From the NCBI GenBank assembly GCA_004151065.3, contig NWUY0300017546.1:17644-52318 (forward strand): DNA of 34,675 bases. The letters run 5' to 3'. The translations under genes were made by a program, and so were the position numbers. Below, one piece after another: positions 9,111-20,724 of this stretch. The stretch is from Larix sibirica. Taxonomy: Eukaryota > Streptophyta > Pinopsida > Pinales > Pinaceae. Every line of letters starts with the position of its first letter. Position 1 is the stretch's first letter. Below the pieces are notes generated by a model that was given only the letters and a program-made list of their open reading frames with translations, ran no database searches and was not told the origin of the DNA.

Positions 9111-10087
9111 TCCAAATAGTCTTTAAAAGCTTCATTATTAAACCAAGACTCCAAAGTAGCTTCAAGATCTTGACCACCCCCAGTGAATTGAATACCACTA
9201 ACCCGAATAACATAATCTCACATCTTCTTCATATATAAGAGCAAGCAATAAAAAGATGATCAATAAGTCCATATGTAATGGAAATGAATACACTATCTAT
9301 GCATGAACAATATGACCAATACTTGAGATATTTAAGTTATTAACCATCTAGGGCATCCTCCAAATTTGTTTTTTTCAATAAGTCCATATATAATGGGAAT
9401 AAATATGATGTAATGTTGTTGGTTATCTCAAAGTGACCACGAAGAAAACATAATGTGTCAAACATTTATAATATATATTATAAATTTATAATTTTAAATA
9501 TATTTTATAATATTAAATATATAATTGGTATTATGATCATAATGCTAATTAATAATTGTTCTTAATAGTGCAAAGAGAAGAGATATTGTAGAAAAATGCC
9601 CTGTGTTAATCAATAATTATTAACTTTAAATTGAATTAAATTTAATTAATGAAACAAATAATTTAAATTTAGTTATGTGTAAGTGATAGAAACATATTTA
9701 AAATTAATGTGTGTGCAATAGATAATTCAAAATACAGTTGAAATATACAAATATCATAAGTACAATCATAAATATTATATGTATGCAATCCCCATAAGTT
9801 ATGTAAAAACTTGCAAAACCATAAAATGTCCTCATAAACTTTGGACGTGGAAGTGCATGGATTTTTCCATCTTGTGACATTTTTATATGATTTTTTTCCA
9901 TCTTGAAACATTATTTCATAAGTTGTAAAACATAATAATTCTGATTTCAAACATTATCACATAAGTTATATTGATGTTTATTAAACAAAATGCAAACCAA
10001 AGCTCTTTGGATGACATATTTGGGACATACACTTACATTCGAAATGACTTTCCCCTTTTTATTCTCAAAATACATTACTTTCCACAA
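9111..10087. other. AT-rich spacer, partly an old dispersed repeat
   Basis: No gene is visible. The part at about 9292-9450 resembles 16610-16770: both have ATCTATGCATGA, then GGCATCCT, then CCATAYATAATGGGAATA. The minus-strand frame at 9669-9950 is composition-driven and unrecognised. Confidence 0.5.
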
Positions 10088-10715
10088 GATTCTTTGATTT
10101 TAAAATGACTTTTCAATTGATGTTGTAGAATTTCAATTCAATCCAATTATTGTAAGGGAATAATCAGTTGATCACAACAAATTAAATGCCATTGTTTTGA
10201 TTTGAACATCACTAAATTAATAAAGGTTGCGAATCCCTTTTAACATGATTCTTTGATTGTAAAATGACTTTTCACTTGATGTCCTAAAATTTCAATTCAA
10301 TCCAATTATTGTAAAGGAATAATCAACTAATAACAAAAATTTAAATGTGCTTGTTTTGATTGAACATCACTAAATTAATAAAGGTTTTGCAAATCCTTTT
10401 CACATATTTTTATGCTATATTTTTTTATTAAAGTTTGATGTCATAAAATTTCAATTCAATCCAATTATTGTAAATGAATAATCAACTAATAACAAAAAGT
10501 TAAATGCCCTTGTTTTGATCGAACATCACTATATTAATAAAGGTTTTGAAAATCCTTTTCACATATTTTTATGCTATATTTTTTTATTAGAGTTTGATGT
10601 CGTAAAAGTTCAATTCAATCCAATTAAATGACAAAAAGTTAAATGCCCTTGTTTTGATTGAACATCACTAAATTAATAAAGGTTTTGCAAATCCTTTTCA
10701 CATATTTTTTTATTA
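10088..10715. repeat. four-copy tandem array, 159-bp period
   Basis: The anchor TTCAATTCAATCCAATTA starts at 10132, 10291, 10450 and 10609, exactly 159 bp apart each time. Each unit also has a TTGTTTTGAT...GAACATCACTA segment and AATTAATAAAGGTT. The fourth copy lacks about 30 bp after the anchor. Copies 2-4 share CACATATTTTTATGC or CACATATTTTTTTATT text absent from copy 1. The unit is AT-rich and close to nucleosome length. Confidence 0.9.
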
Positions 10716-12099
10716 GAGTTTAAGCAATGATGTCTTTATTCATATGAGAAAGACTTCAATATGAGAGATGACTCACAAACAAATTAAGACATATTTCTTC
10801 ATGTTTTGTTTTGATAGCATCAACTTACTCTAAATGGATGCAATGACTATTGGGAAGTATCTCTTGTGTCTTGGAGTGCAAAGTTTTAGTCTGACTTGAT
10901 AAATATATTCAATGTATACACTTATACATTCTGCAAATGAAAGAAGATAATTAACAGTATCATTCACATTGGAGTTGTTGTAATAATTATGATATATGGG
11001 TTAAACTCTAGAAACCATGGTTTAACGAAGAGACGATATGTACCCCAAAAACATGTTCTTTCTTCCAAAATATTTCTACAATTTTATAGGTTGATAAAAA
11101 ATTAATGATGAAGCCTTTGAGAAAAAAACATTCCAACGATGAAAAACTTTGAGATTTAACTTTCAAGCTAAATTTGAATGTACACTCTCCATCTTAATTA
11201 TTTTTGAGATAAAAGAAAGGGAATATGGCTCTAGAAAATTAATAGAACTTCTTCATAATGGAAAATTTGTTAGGACTCCCTTGTGATGCTTTGTAGTATG
11301 TATGCGAATAAATATGCCTTTATATTGTGCATAAAACCTTCATTAATTGGTTCACGAATTTCATAATTAAAAAAGAGAGTGTTTATGATCATATGTACTT
11401 TATGACTTCATTAAACCTAAAAAATGATGTAAAAAATAATTGGCACATGTAACCTTTGTCTTAAAAAAATTGAAAGCCATCTTCTTAGAATACGCATCTA
11501 AGTGTTCACATAACCTATTGTTAAGGGGTTCTTTCTTAGAGCTTTTTCTCCCATTTTCTCATATTTAATGAATTGAAGGCTTATGGTAAGTTTTTATTCA
11601 TCCAGATTGACTAAAGTTTCACAAGTTCAATTTGGTTTCCAATCTAATAGTATACTCACTGCCTGATTTGGCATGGACTAGTTTAAATTTAAAAATATTT
11701 TACATAACAGTCTTTAGAAAAAATGTCTTTATTATTCTCACATTGAATGAAAAAGGAACATCAGAGAAACAAAACATATTAATATGACACCCAATTAAGA
11801 TAGTCGCATTGGCTTGAGAGTGATCCATTACCAATGTTGCATTTCTAATTTCATTTATTCATATCCATAATTCCATTACAATGCGGTGTACCATCAACTC
11901 ATTTTTTTCAAAACCTTAGCCAGTGTTCTAGTGATCTTTAGTTGAAGATGCACATTATTCTTTATATCATTCCATCCATCCTTCAAAATTTTATCAACAA
12001 ATATCTGCTTTATTATGCAATCACAAAAACATGTTTGATAAGCAAATCTAAATGTAAATAAGTTTAAGAATTTGAGTTTGGCATCATGCGTATCACTTT
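10716..12099. other. AT-rich spacer without recognised genes
   Basis: No frame longer than about 60 codons and no family-like motif on either strand. The text suggests old non-coding repeat debris, but no boundaries can be drawn. Confidence 0.5.
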
Positions 12100-13345
12100 T
12101 TTTTCTTCCAGTTTAAACATTTCTATGAAAACATTTCATCATAGTAGTATTTCTTATGCAATGCCTTAGCGGTGACAAATTAACATATAGCTAATGTATT
12201 GTTTCATGTGCATATGCATATTGATTTTGAGGAAAAACAACCATGGCATACCTAAGAGGTTATCCAATCTAGACTTCAAACTAATTATTAGTTTTATCTA
12301 AATCTACATTTCACTTTAACTTTTAATCTTTATAAATGGGTGCATACCATTCTTAGCATCATTTATTATTTGTTATTTTCATTAAATGAAATCACACTTA
12401 TTCAAATAAAAAATGAACTTTCAATAGGTAGACTTATCATTATTTAACAAACACATCAATTGCTAAGTCATCATTTCATTGTCATGTTTCGTAACATTCT
12501 TAATATTATTTGTTTAAGAAGTGCAAAGATTACCAAGCTTTAAAAGATCACAAGTCAGTCATAGTTGCATTACTTGACATTCAAACCATCATATAGTTGA
12601 TAAGAATTTCATATTCTTATCCCACATTTCAATTTCTTCTCAAGTTTTAGTTTAAAGATTTCTATGAAATAATTTCATTATATTAGTATTCCTTATGCAA
12701 TGCCCCAGAGGCGACAAATTAACGTATAAACAATGCATTGTTTCATATGCATTCAAATATTAATTTTGAAGCAAAACTACCATGTCATACCTAACAATGA
12801 TCTAATCTAGACTTATTTCAAACTAATGATTTGTTTTATCTAAATTTACGTTTCACTTGAATTTGTCTTTATTAATGGGCACATCCATTCTTGGCATCAT
12901 CTCTCCTTTGTTATTTTCATTTAAAAAAATAATTTCTTTTTTTTACTAGAGGAGACAACTAGGGCGGGGCTCGTACTTGCATGACACATGGTCGATTCCT
13001 GTCTGTTGCCACTATACCGCTAGGTGCACCCACACATCCCCCCAAAATGGGGCACATGCTAGCCAAGGTTTGAACTTGTGACGTCGCCAGGAGTGCCTTA
13101 ACAATACACTCCATCACCACTTGGTTTGCACCTCTGCGGGTAAATAAAAAATGAATTTTCATTATGTAAGTTTATCATTATTTTAATAAACAAATCAAGT
13201 GATAACTAGCCATTTCATTATCATGTTTTGTAACAAGAAGTGCAAAGCTTACCAAGCTTTGAAAGATAAGTCAATCATAATTTCATTATTTGAAATTCAT
13301 AAATTCATACTATCATATGGTTGATAGGAATTTCAAGTCAAAACC
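12100..13345. repeat. tandem duplication, ~540-bp unit, second copy interrupted by a SINE
   Basis: Copy 1 (~12100-12638) and copy 2 (~12639-13345) share many phrases in order: AGTTTAAACATTTCTATGAAA, CTTATGCAATGCC (12153 and 12692, offset 539), GYGACAAATTAAC, CATACCTAA, ATCTAGACTT, GGCATCAT, AAATAAAAAATGAA, AGTGCAAAG, ACCAAGCTTT, and GTTGATARGAATTTCA (12597 and 13320). The offset grows by about 184 at the end because copy 2 holds the SINE at 12945-13140. Confidence 0.85.
12945..13140 (-). mobile_element. tRNA-derived SINE (minus strand)
   Basis: This ~196-bp GC-rich insert is absent from the paralogous copy 1 of the surrounding duplication. Read on the minus strand it begins near 13140 and has an A-box-like CCAAGTGGTGATGG (13111-13124), a B-box-like AAGTTCAAACCTT (13066-13077), and a 3' end TGTCATGCAAGTACGAG ... 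CCTCTAGT followed by eight A residues (T run at 12937-12944). Its last ~60 bases match the SINE at 27602-27817. Pol III would transcribe such an element and LINE proteins would mobilise it. Target-site duplications are unclear because the flanks are A-rich. Confidence 0.8.
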
Positions 13346-14386
13346 ACATGCAACAATCAATCACTTGAATGTTTCAAGTATTATAGTTAATATGCATAAT
13401 AAATATATGTTGTCATTAACAACTTATTAATGACATGTGATCCTTAAATCCACATTCGATTACAATATTTACATCTTAATTTTCATACTTACATTATTCA
13501 AGTGACTTTAACATGAAGACACTCAAAAACACTATTTATTAAAAAAAAGGTTTAATCATAATGTTTTATTAAAAATATAAATTATAATTTAATCAAAACA
13601 TTTAAGATTAGTCTAATCCTCCAAACTACTATTAAATAAAAATAAACCTTATTACTTCCCTTTATAATATAGCAATATCAAAATAATGAAAATGATGATT
13701 GAAAACCAATTATCCAAAAACTATATTAATTACAATTTACAAACTCTTACTTTGTATTAATTACCCTTTACAAACGATTACTTTGTATTAATTACACCTT
13801 ACAAATTGTTACTTTATATTATTTTTTTTTAAATACTTGGTGCCACACATGGTCAACAAATTTAATGTTTACAACTAATTTTTTAATTCCTTATGGTACA
13901 AATTGTTAACAAAATATTACCTATACCATTAATTTATCACCCAAAAATATACATGCTACTCGCTTTTATTATGAAAACATTTAGGAACATGGAATAATAC
14001 TCAATACTTAGATAAATAAATTATCAATACTCAAGTGAAAGAATTGAAATCACATGATTATTATTCGAACAAAAAATAAAGAACGTAAAAAAGGGATTAC
14101 TTATAACAATGATAAAATAAATAATAATTTCTTTAGATCATCCATTCTATTAATCAATAATGTGAGACATAATCAAGTTTTAATGTCCTTTCTTTTATTA
14201 CTATTAAATTTATGAATGCTTTTCATATTTTACCTATGTAACATGACTAATATTTTTGAAGGTAGCGGAGGGCATTAGAGTAAGACTAACATTTAAAATA
14301 ATTGAAATTGATAACAACCCTAACATGTTCCAAACATATGAAATAAACAATCAATTATGCAACTTGCCAACAATATAAACCATTTT
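13346..14386. other. AT-rich spacer without recognised genes
   Basis: No coding frame or RNA is visible. A short phrase TACTTTGTATTAATTAC with ACAAA repeats near 13750, 13780 and 13810 at about 32-bp spacing. Confidence 0.5.
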
Positions 14387-14620
14387 CTTTATATACATTG
14401 CTATAACAATGATGGCACTAGACATGACAGAAAGAAACAACCTAAAAGGCCACTCTAAGTATAGATTAGATCTTCCAATGCATTAGAAATCATACATAAG
14501 AGATCATATATCTTTATATACATTGCTACAACGATGGTGGCACTAGACATGACCGAGAGAAACAACCTCAAAGGCCACTCTAAGCATAGATTAGATCTTC
14601 CAATGCATTAGAACTCATAC

Positions 14621-14629
<9 letters not shown>
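14387..14629. repeat. tandem duplication, 125-bp period
   Basis: CTTTATATACATTGCTAYAA starts at 14387 and 14512. Both copies run through GGCACTAGACATGAC, GGCCACTCTAAG and CCAATGCATTAGAA to CATACATAA. Substitutions are few, so the event is fairly recent. Confidence 0.9.

Positions 14630-14651
<22 letters not shown>
14623..14651. repeat. (TA)n microsatellite
   Basis: About 14 TA units directly follow the second copy of the 125-bp duplication. Confidence 0.9.
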
Positions 14652-14654
<3 letters not shown>

Positions 14655-16609
14655 CAAATATAAAAGCTCCATTATAAAGAAAAATGATTGTGTGTGAAGA
14701 AAAGCTATTCAAAAAATGTAACTCAATAAATATTGATTAAATAAACACAACAAAAATATCAAAAACTAAGTTTTCTTCTTTTCTTTGCATAAAGAAGATT
14801 ACTTTTTTTTATAGATGGGAAAAATAATTTAAATTTTTATTTTTTCCAAAGAAAAAATAAACTATGGGTAGAAAAATATATTGCTATTATATGTATTGAC
14901 ATATCAACATAACTAATGGCATTTGATGTTAATGCCATGCAACTTTGAATTAAGTTTCAGTAGGATCTTCTTGATTTAGACATTTAACTTTTTGACCCAT
15001 CAATTCACATCCTCCATTCTTCACTTGTAGAGCTAAGATGCATGCCAAAGGAGAAATTCCAATGAATAGAATATTAGATGGGCCTAGTCGATGGAATCTT
15101 TGCTCATATTTCCATCTCCATGTTACTTAATTATTTCAGGCTTTCAAAAATAACAAGAGAAGATATAATTTCAATTACCTTGAATTGTTGTCATAAAGAC
15201 TTAATTCGAAGACCTTTAAATCAATGTGGATTGTGTATTAATTATATTAACGTGCAATACAAAATTATTGATGTAATCATTGCTTCCTCAAATGAAGTAA
15301 ATCAACTAATTGTGAGATTTTTCACTAGCACTGCCCTAATTTTCTTTATCATAGCTTCTTTTGTATCTTGGAAGTTTTCTAATTGATGGTTGAAAGGTAT
15401 TTTCTCAATCTGCAAGATGTTAATTAGATTAAATACAAAGATGAACACTCAAAATTCTCAAAACACCACTAAATAACACATGAATAGGAATGTATGAATT
15501 ACAAAAGGAATCTTGTTTCATTGAGTATGCTTGCCCCTCAGAAAGCATAATTGATCCCTTTAATCATGACTGTATCATCTGCCTTTTTTATAAAGAAATA
15601 TACATCTGTGAAGAATATAAACTTAATTTAACAATTGCAACAATTTAAGTTGACAGTCATAAATTCTAGAATAATATGGTTACTTTGTAATAAGTATGAA
15701 AATGGTCAATGAATTCGAGTATCAAGTGGTGAATAATGTTGGGAAAAATTATCATACCGATTGATTATATTGGTGATGGTGTGTCCATTGGAAAATATTT
15801 CTGTGGGAATCCCACCATTGTTATCCATGCCATACTAAGGGAAATTGAATTTTTCTAGACAATAGGTGAGATAATTGTTGTTTCCCACATCTATCAACAA
15901 GTCTCCAAATAGGAAGAACAATGTATGTGGTCTCATCCCCCATGGTAATTCCTCCATCAATGTACCTATGAATGATCACCATTATGAGGTGTCTCACTGC
16001 CACCAAAAACATGACATTTTACTATTCAACTCCAACTAATGAGGCATCTGAATTGATCCTGAAACCATGTGCATGTCTACTTACTTAACTATGGCTTCTA
16101 CATTATCACGAGGAGGGGGAGAATTGATATGGAGGCACAAATATCTACTAAAAATGCAGGTCGCGCTCTAAAATTTATTTGGCAGTTAGAATGGATCAAT
16201 GTTTCATCATACATGTTTCATTAGACATTAGTTAAGTGGATTGTTGCTTTATCAGACATTGGACAATTTGAGTAGAATGGTGATCAATTAATGGTTTTGA
16301 TTGGAAATTTCAGTGGGCATGATAAATGGTTAAGATTGAGGAGAGTATCGTTTGCTCAATCCTCTTCAAGTAAAAAAATGCCTACGATGTCATAACTACA
16401 TATACTATTTTTTTCTACAATAGTGTATATATTTATTAAATCACTATTTTAATAAATATTTCAATAGACATATGTCATCTAGTGTGTCTATTAAAAATTC
16501 CAAGTTATATATAGCAAAATATAACTCTTGAGGTGTGAAATAGACCTACTTTTTGATTCCTTAAGCATATCAGTTTTATGAGATACACACATCCAACACC
16601 AACCAACTA
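14652..16609. other. spacer without recognised genes
   Basis: Frames at 15078-15386 (+, 102 codons, with a hydrophobic tail) and 15821-16012 (-, 63 codons) match nothing I recognise and lack supporting signals. The latter has a slightly protein-like text (RYIDGGITMGDETTY) and could be a scrap of an old transposon gene, but this cannot be supported. Confidence 0.4.
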
Positions 16610-16770
16610 GATACAACATCTATGCATGACTGGCATCGAGAATACTTTACGTAGTTAGCCTCCTAAGGCATCCTTTGATTTTTTGCAATGATCCATACAT
16701 AATGGGAATACAATGTCATTGGTAATCCCAATGCAACCATGACAAAAGTCATAACAAGTGAAAAACTTAT
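16610..16770. repeat. diverged dispersed repeat, paralogous to ~9292-9450
   Basis: Shared phrases in order are ATCTATGCATGA, AGTTA, GGCATCCT, a T run, CCATAYATAATGGGAATA, ATGTMATTG/ATGTAATG and CATAA. Similarity by eye is moderate with gaps. The family is not identified. Confidence 0.4.
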
Positions 16771-16879
16771 TTACAAATCATAGACACATGAAAAATCAAG
16801 GTTGAAGATTCAAAAGGTCATTTTATTAATAACATAAATATACATGACCTTAGTGGTAATGTATGACATAAAATAAAAA

Positions 16880-17450
16880 GGCACTAGACCTCATAAATAT
16901 ATGTGAGGTTCTCAACTATGTCAAAAACCCTAACCAAAAACCATTCCAACACTTAATTTAGGGTTAATTAAATAACTTTATTTTCTAATTTATATATAAT
17001 AATATAACTTGTAAATTCTTAAAACCTCTTTTTTAATAATTATTGTTAGACTTAATTTAAGATTAATTAAATTACAATTTTATTTTTTAATTATATATAA
17101 TAATAGTATAATTTGTACAATCCTATAACCCATTTTTTTAATAATTATTACTAACAATTTCATAGACCTCATAAATATACGTGAGGTTCTCAACCACCTA
17201 AAAATTGTAATCAAAAACCAAATTTTTAATAATTACTGCTAACAATTTCATAGACCTCATAAATATACGTAAGATTCTCAACTACCTAAAATTGTAACCA
17301 AAAACCAATTAATTTAGGGTTAATTAAATAACAACTTTATTTTCTAGTTATATAGAATAGTATAACTTGTAAAGTCCTAAAACCCCTTTTTAATAATAAT
17401 TGTTAACAAACACCCCTTTTTTAATAATTATTGCTAACAATCTCCTTTTT
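16880..17450. repeat. interleaved AT-rich repeat cluster
   Basis: GACCTCATAAATATAYGTRAGRTTCTCAAC occurs near 16887, 17163 and 17252. TTAATTTAGGGTTAATTAAATAAC occurs near 16955 and 17307, with a variant near 17050. CYTTTTTTAATAATTATTGYTA occurs near 17027, 17136 and 17417. The order suggests repeated partial duplication of a unit of roughly 90-280 bp. Confidence 0.7.
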
Positions 17451-18145
17451 TATCCAAAAAGTATCCATAAACAATGTTGAGCATGTGAGGTGTTTCTAAA
17501 GCTTCTCTAATACACTACGTTATTTGGTTGTGTGATAGTGTAAATCCTCCCACCATACATCCAATAAAACATGTATTGCTTCATCCAAATAAATCCAATG
17601 TTGAAAAGTATTTGGAACATGTATAACAGTGCCCCAGTCAAGTCAACTACTACCTAAAGTAACATGTCAACTCCAAAACCAATATGACGACTATTATCTG
17701 ACAATCCCACCATCAACATTCATCTAAAAATTGGACAATCTTGGTGAACTCAAGAACATTCCAAAAATCTATATCCAAGTTAACACTTGGTAATTTTGCA
17801 AGTGCACCCTTATCAAATTACAACTCAAAACTGAACACATCTTCCACCCTTCTCAAAGGAGTGTCGAGGAAGCGTCAAACACAACCAACCTTGAAATGAA
17901 AGGGATAGTCCAAAATGCCATTATTTTTAAGAAAAATATTAAAAAAATTATAGAGAAATATATCAACCAATACAAAAAATTATAAACTGTGCTATTCACT
18001 TAAAAATACACCTCTTATAACTCCTTAGTAAAATTCAAAACATGTTTAAAGACATGCATTTTACAAAATATATCCCCAAAATATTTGAATACTTAACCTC
18101 TCTTTACAAAATCCACCCCTTAACCAAGAAAGCGACATTAAAATA
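17451..18145. other. spacer without recognised genes
   Basis: No gene-like frame. The frame that starts at 18042 runs into the assembly gap and is not a gene call. Confidence 0.5.
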
Positions 18146-18168
18146 TTATATATATATATATATATATA
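18146..18168. repeat. (TA)n tract abutting the assembly gap
   Basis: A run of about 11 TA units ends exactly where the unknown bases start, which suggests the tract caused the assembly break. Confidence 0.85.
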
Positions 18169-18671
18169 NNNNNNNNNNNNNNNNNNNNNNNNNNNNNNNN
18201 NNNNNNNNNNNNNNNNNNNNNNNNNNNNNNNNNNNNNNNNNNNNNNNNNNNNNNNNNNNNNNNNNNNNNNNNNNNNNNNNNNNNNNNNNNNNNNNNNNNN
18301 NNNNNNNNNNNNNNNNNNNNNNNNNNNNNNNNNNNNNNNNNNNNNNNNNNNNNNNNNNNNNNNNNNNNNNNNNNNNNNNNNNNNNNNNNNNNNNNNNNNN
18401 NNNNNNNNNNNNNNNNNNNNNNNNNNNNNNNNNNNNNNNNNNNNNNNNNNNNNNNNNNNNNNNNNNNNNNNNNNNNNNNNNNNNNNNNNNNNNNNNNNNN
18501 NNNNNNNNNNNNNNNNNNNNNNNNNNNNNNNNNNNNNNNNNNNNNNNNNNNNNNNNNNNNNNNNNNNNNNNNNNNNNNNNNNNNNNNNNNNNNNNNNNNN
18601 NNNNNNNNNNNNNNNNNNNNNNNNNNNNNNNNNNNNNNNNNNNNNNNNNNNNNNNNNNNNNNNNNNNNNNN
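18169..18671. other. assembly gap (503 unknown bases)
   Basis: All bases are N. The true length may differ. Nothing can be said about its content. Confidence 0.99.
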
Positions 18672-19704
18672 TTTAATTTTTATTAGTAAAATTATATTTT
18701 CCTACATTTCATATTGTTCTAGTATATACATTTCAGCTTCTTACATCATATCTAAATTATTTGTGCTAATATCTTAATTTATCTTTCTAAAGGAAAAGAT
18801 TTCTATTTTTATTAATATTAAGCTTTAAAATTAACCTTGAACTCTCAACACTCAACCCTTATCTCTTAACCTTCAACCATATTGAGTGTTGAATTTCCAT
18901 AATGGTTATTCTTGAACTAAAAACTCTAAACCCTCATATCATAAACCTTCATCTTGAACCCAAAACCTTAAAGTTTAATTTACAATATTTATTCAAAATT
19001 TAAGTTCAAAGATAACTATTTTCTTGGTTTTTCCATAAAATAGAATCTAAAAATACCATATGACTTTGTAAATTGGAATTTCACCTTGAAGAAAAAAAAT
19101 TCTTAAATTCCAAGAATTATAACTTTTAACTAATAAAAAAAATAGAACTTCGCAATCCTTGAAATTAGTTAATTTCTTATATTTTAAAATATTTCGTTGT
19201 AAGTCCTTTACCACTTTTTCCTTTATTAACTCTTAGCTTGAGATTTTTAATGGCCATAATTTTCTCAAAACACCGAGAACATTGATCAAGGTCATCGATG
19301 ATTCAGTAATATTTTATTAAACTATTACCTAAGCATTTTACGGATTTTCATATGTATCGAGTGGGTATGATGGACAAGCCCTTTAGATCTACCGAGAAGG
19401 TTTAGATAACCCATAAATATGTGGGCTATCTGAAAATTTTGTGTTAAAATATATAATTAATTCATAGTTCTTTTGTGGGCATTCTAGTATATTAATATGT
19501 TATTGCTTTAAATGAGTTTGTGTTAATTATTTTAATAGTGTTAATGCTTTCATCCATTGGTGACGTGTTATTTTGTGCCAACTTTGAAGAGACTACCATA
19601 TCGACGTGGTCCACAATTTGTGGGATCTATTGTTATGTCAAACGTTGGTAGACCTTTAAATTATGGGTTGATCTTTAAAACTTAATTACTGGTAATTATT
19701 GGTA
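18672..19704. other. AT-rich spacer without recognised genes
   Basis: There are short CCTTGAACTCTCAACACTCAACC-like phrases near 18833-18990 that recur in rearranged form. No coding region or RNA gene is visible. Confidence 0.5.
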
Positions 19705-19705
19705 N

Positions 19706-19820
19706 TGTAACCTAACAGGACTCAACCAGACTTGAACCTCAGAACTTGAGACCTCACAGCAAAGACTTCCTTGAAACGGTCCTTTCAAACTAATTGAGCT
19801 AACCCATTGGGTTCAGTCTT

Positions 19821-19822
<2 letters not shown>
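19706..19822 (-). mobile_element. tRNA-like SINE head or tRNA-derived relic (minus strand)
   Basis: Read on the minus strand, TGGGTTAGCTCAATTAG (19790-19806) matches a tRNA A box, and GAGGTTCAAGTCTGG (19726-19740) matches a B box. The boxes start about 60 bases apart, too far for a normal tRNA without an intron or long variable arm, and no cloverleaf acceptor ends are evident. A SINE head or degraded tRNA-derived relic is the best reading. A TA microsatellite abuts its 5' side. The unknown base at 19705 sits at its 3' side. Confidence 0.55.

Positions 19823-19823
<1 letters not shown>

Positions 19824-19861
<38 letters not shown>
19824..19861. repeat. (TA)n microsatellite
   Basis: About 19 TA units lie next to the tRNA-like element. 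Confidence 0.9.
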
Positions 19862-19863
<2 letters not shown>

Positions 19864-20270
19864 GTTTAAAAAAAATAATCCAACTCCCTACAATGTGTGT
19901 TTGCCTCCATGCATTTATACATAAGACTTAACGAAATACTTTAGCTCTTAAGAAATTGATTCATGAACCTTCACATTTCTTAGATTCTTACTTATTACCT
20001 TAGTTATTTCATAAACTTAAACCCCTTCAAAATGCGGGATAGACATTTGAAAGCATCAACGTGCTTCATTATACCTCATAAAACTAAGGTAATTATGTTT
20101 GAAGAGTCCATTTAAGTGCATAATGTGTCTTTGAACATACATGGAGAAAATGACATTGTGATTCTACTTCACATAAAAAATTGAGAGCAATGCTTGCTCA
20201 TTAAGACATAGTCTAATGTTTTCATTTTAAAACCAAATACCATGATTCAAAGTTTGGCTATTGTTTCCAA

Positions 20271-20438
20271 TCCAATTTATATATCTTTCAATACCATTGT
20301 GTCAAACACCGACTCCATGAACTCTAATCATACAACAACAACCAAATTCAAGAAACAATCCAATTTATGTATCTTTCAATGCCATTGTGACACACACCAA
20401 CTCCATGAACTCTAATCATACAACAACAACCAAATTCA
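20271..20438. repeat. tandem duplication, 88-bp period
   Basis: TCCAATTTATRTATCTTTCA starts at 20271 and 20359. Both copies continue through CTCCATGAACTCTAATCATA and end CAACAACAACCAAATTCAA. Few substitutions separate them. Confidence 0.9.
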
Positions 20439-20670
20439 ATTCCTTATAGTAATATTGGATAAGAACTCACAATTCCAAGCCCTCAATTCCCATGCATTCT
20501 AGGCGTGGTGTGCATAAAGCATCAAATTAGACTAAGAATATGAACGTTCCAAATCATTGCATGGTAAACATTATTAAGGAAGCACATAATGACTTACATT
20601 TAGACATCCTTCCTTAATACATTCATTGAACATAACCCATACATTTCACTACTATGTGTTCCATTAGAAG

Positions 20671-20724
20671 TTAGATACAAACTCTACCAAAAATATTTTA
20701 GATACAAACTATACCAAAAATATC
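20671..20724. repeat. short tandem duplication, 27-bp period
   Basis: TTAGATACAAACTMTACCAA occurs at 20671 and 20698, each followed by AAATAT. Confidence 0.85.

Noticed and set aside
15078-15386. 102-codon plus-strand frame with a hydrophobic C-terminus
   Set aside because: No motif, no homology I recognise, and ordinary AT-rich composition; length is within chance for such a window.
15821-16012. Minus-strand 63-codon frame that looks slightly like a transposon-derived protein
   Set aside because: Too short and without a second supporting segment in either direction.
18042-18686. 214-codon open frame on the plus strand
   Set aside because: Most of it is the assembly gap translated as unknown residues; the rest is TA repeat.
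19706-19822. Functional tRNA gene
   Set aside because: The A and B boxes are too far apart and no matching acceptor-stem ends are visible, so a SINE head or relic fits better.
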